A stretch of 7,137 nt of DNA. Origin: Desulfobacterales bacterium (GTDB lineage: Bacteria > Desulfobacterota > Desulfobacteria > Desulfobacterales > C00003106). Numbering within the stretch: the stretch's first letter is position 1; every line of letters begins with the position of its first letter. Below are positions 5,435 to 7,137 of the stretch, in pieces. The stretch lies in assembly GCA_030613165.1 (NCBI GenBank), contig JAUWMN010000079.1, positions 1-7,137 of the forward strand, written 5' to 3'. The notes under the pieces were generated by a model, which saw only the letters and a program-made list of their open reading frames with translations, was not told the origin of the DNA and searched no databases. The position numbers were made by a program, and so were the translations under genes.

Positions 5435-6955
5435 ATGGGCAAGGAAAATGATAATGTTCTTTTTGTAGATGATGAACCGACTCTCCTTGAATCATATTCG
5501 AGCATACTCGGATGGAACACAAACGATAAAGTTTCCGAGGTTCTATCGCTTATAGAAAAAGATGGCGAGGCAGATGCAAGGGAGCACAGACAGTTTAATG
5601 TTTTTTTGGCTTCTTCCGGGGCAGAGGCCGTGGAAATAGTCAAGAAAGGGATCAAGGAAGACAATCCTATCGCGGTCGGCTTTTTTGATATGAGAATGCC
5701 CGGTATGGATGGGTTTGAAACTATAAGAACTGTACGTGAACTTGACCCAAGGATACTGTGCGCTATTGTTACCGCATACTCGGACCGGGCCTGTTCCGAG
5801 ATCAGAGAATTATTCCCCGCAAACCGGCAGGATGATTGGTTGTTCTTTAAGAAGCCATTTAACCCCGAAGAGCTGGTGCAGGCAGCTATTAATCTGATCT
5901 GTTCATGGAACCGCCGGAGGCGGGAAGAGGAATATATAGAATCGATAGAGTATGTGAAGAACGGGCTAAAATATATATTGAAAGCAGTTGCTAATCTTTC
6001 GCGTATACCTCCGGTTAGTGTGGATAATCTTATTTCCGGAATTCTTTACCAAATTTCAGGGTTATTAAGGGGAGAAAACGGCCTGATCTGTGTGCTGGGA
6101 AAAGAGGGTTTAAAATATGGCCAAGGGATAGGCTGTTATAAAGATATGGACGAGGAGATAATACTCCGTGACAAACAGGTCCGAAAGGCTATTGACAGTA
6201 ATGAATTGGTCTTTAACGAAAAACGATGTATCATTCCTCTTAAGTGCGACAATGATCAATTGGGGATCATCATAGTCGAGAGTGAGGTTCAGAGAAAAGA
6301 GCTTTTAAAGGAATTGCTCGAGGTGTTTAAGAATCAGATCATAAATCTTATCCTTAGTAGTAAGTTTTATGACGAACTCTTGTGCAAAGACAGAGAGACA
6401 ATCAGTGACCCTCTCACCGGTCTTTACAATAGAAGATTCCTATTCCAAAGGCTTCAGACGGAACTCAAGCGCAGTTCCCGATTCAATTTTGAAGTTACCT
6501 TGTTAATGGTTGATATCGATGACTTTAAAAAAATAAATGACACATATGGACATGAAGTCGGGGATTATGTCTTGGAGGAAATAGGGACGCTTTTGGCGTC
6601 GCGAAAACGGGGCTATGATCTGGTGGGGAGATTGGGCGGACCCGAGGACGAAGATGAAAAGTACGCAATCCGCTACGGGGGAGAGGAATTTATAATGGTC
6701 TATCCACAAACCACGATTGAAGATGCCAAAATGCTGGGCGAAAGGCTGAGGCAGGCTATCGAAAGGCATTCCTTCTACACTCCCCAGGGCGATACATTTG
6801 GGATGACTGCAACCATCGGTATTGCCCATGAGAGGATAGAACACGAGAGAGGAAACTGGGAGCATTACCTACAAAAATTGATCTCCGATGCGGACAATGC
6901 GCTCTACAAGGGAAAATCTTTGGGCAAGAATCAAGTGGTAGTGAGCTCATCGTGA
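5435..6955 (+). CDS. Response regulator with GGDEF diguanylate cyclase output (REC - GAF/DUF3369-like - GGDEF)
   Basis: This 506-residue protein is predicted to make cyclic-di-GMP from two GTP when its receiver is phosphorylated. The REC domain (about 6-157) has D12-D13, phospho-acceptor D85 in FFDMRMPGMDG, T113 and K140 before P. It carries about 25 extra residues (28-54) between the first helix and second strand. A middle domain (about 175-310) resembles GAF or DUF3369 modules of response regulators. The GGDEF domain (about 322-506) has DPLTGLYNRR, DIDDFKKINDTYGHEVGD and the active-site GGEEF at 415-419. An RxxD inhibitory-type motif (R392-D395, then LVGR) is present but about 14 residues further from GGEEF than usual. 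I chose ATG 5435 over GTG 5432 because AAGGTGA (5422-5428) is 6 nt away. The gene follows the kinase by 44 nt and is surely co-transcribed. Confidence 0.95.
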   Translation: MGKENDNVLFVDDEPTLLESYSSILGWNTNDKVSEVLSLIEKDGEADAREHRQFNVFLASSGAEAVEIVKKGIKEDNPIAVGFFDMRMPGMDGFETIRTVRELDPRILCAIVTAYSDRACSEIRELFPANRQDDWLFFKKPFNPEELVQAAINLICSWNRRRREEEYIESIEYVKNGLKYILKAVANLSRIPPVSVDNLISGILYQISGLLRGENGLICVLGKEGLKYGQGIGCYKDMDEEIILRDKQVRKAIDSNELVFNEKRCIIPLKCDNDQLGIIIVESEVQRKELLKELLEVFKNQIINLILSSKFYDELLCKDRETISDPLTGLYNRRFLFQRLQTELKRSSRFNFEVTLLMVDIDDFKKINDTYGHEVGDYVLEEIGTLLASRKRGYDLVGRLGGPEDEDEKYAIRYGGEEFIMVYPQTTIEDAKMLGERLRQAIERHSFYTPQGDTFGMTATIGIAHERIEHERGNWEHYLQKLISDADNALYKGKSLGKNQVVVSSS

Positions 6956-6973
6956 GTGCAAGATTGGGGGCAC

Positions 6974-7001
6974 ATGCCTTTATGCAATTCGGCCAAGGCA
7001 T
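6974..7001 (+). terminator. Weak stem-loop after the cyclase gene, possible terminator
   Basis: ATGCCTT (6974-6980) pairs with AAGGCAT (6995-7001) around a 14-nt loop, followed by TTGTTC. It lies 18 bp after the cyclase stop, in the gap between convergent genes. The large loop and short T-run make it a weak candidate. Confidence 0.3.
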
Positions 7002-7009
7002 TTGTTCAA

Positions 7010-7026
7010 AAGCTCTTTGAGGGCTT
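7010..7026 (-). terminator. Weak stem-loop, possible minus-strand terminator
   Basis: On the minus strand AAGC pairs with GCTT, with two further pairs inside after one mismatch, and TT follows. It lies 10 bp beyond the stop of the partial minus-strand gene. The stem is short, so confidence is low. Confidence 0.2.
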
Positions 7027-7036
7027 ACAGTTACGT

Positions 7037-7137
7037 TTAGTCTTTCCTTACACGACATACTACCCATCCATAAATTCCCAGATTGACGACTAAGACAAAA
7101 AGACCCAGAAGGTTGTCCGATGCCGTCGATTTTGTCA
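7037..7137 (-). CDS. C-terminal end of a probable membrane protein, partial
   Basis: On the minus strand an open frame enters from the right edge and ends at TAA (7037-7039). It gives 32 residues: TKSTASDN, then an 18-residue hydrophobic run (LLGLFVLVVNLGIYGWVV), then the basic tail CRVRKD. A hydrophobic segment followed at once by Cys and charged residues looks like a last transmembrane helix with a cytoplasmic end (positive-inside rule). It would be convergent with the cyclase gene across an 81-bp gap holding two weak stem-loops. The fragment is too short to name a family, and it could be a chance open frame. Confidence 0.4.
   Translation of the reverse strand, partial: TKSTASDNLLGLFVLVVNLGIYGWVVCRVRKD

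Noticed and set aside
5416..5451. Tiny frame MKKVTRDGQGK between the kinase and the cyclase
   Set aside because: It is 11 codons long, overlaps the cyclase start out of frame, and has no ribosome site of its own.

Overview
The window looks like chromosomal DNA of an anaerobic bacterium, most likely a Desulfobacterota (former Deltaproteobacteria) sulfate reducer or syntroph. The main clue is a stand-alone HdrD/DsrK/TmcB/HmcF-type iron-sulfur oxidoreductase. An IscR-like Rrf2 regulator with three cysteines and a soluble PAS kinase paired with a GGDEF response regulator fit the same picture. The taxonomic call is inference; no rRNA or phylogenetic marker is present.

Left part (1-1115): the 3' end of an oligopeptide/dipeptide ABC transporter ATPase enters from the left edge and stops at 693. 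A 422-bp gene-free stretch follows. It holds three inverted repeats and a candidate sigma70 promoter. The third inverted repeat is a 24-bp near-perfect palindrome lying over the -10 and start region of that promoter.

Middle part (1116-3492): the promoter faces a 468-residue protein with two N-terminal [4Fe-4S] ferredoxin motifs and a C-terminal CCG domain. Its usual membrane partner genes are absent. Next is a short promoter region with a small dyad, then an Rrf2 regulator whose stop codon overlaps the GTG start of a VOC-fold (glyoxalase-like) protein. These two genes form a translationally coupled pair.

Right part (3493-7137): a good sigma70-like promoter (3665-3693) is followed 30 bp later by a 263-bp MITE-like element (3724-3986). 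The element has perfect 16-bp terminal inverted repeats, a likely 3-bp TGC target duplication, and three internal copies of a 23-bp repeat. Its right end lies 5 bp before the Shine-Dalgarno of a soluble PAS-histidine kinase, which is followed 44 bp later by a REC-GAF/DUF3369-like-GGDEF diguanylate cyclase. The kinase probably phosphorylates the response regulator and so controls cyclic-di-GMP synthesis. The mobile element would form most of the mRNA leader of this two-gene operon. Two unusual insertions stand out: about 50-55 residues inside the kinase dimerisation domain, and about 14 residues between the RxxD I-site and the GGEEF active site of the cyclase. At the far right, the C-terminal end of a probable membrane protein runs in on the minus strand, convergent with the cyclase.

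The most interesting novelty candidates are the structured MITE in the leader of the c-di-GMP operon, the two domain insertions, and the 24-bp operator-like palindrome before the Hdr-like gene.
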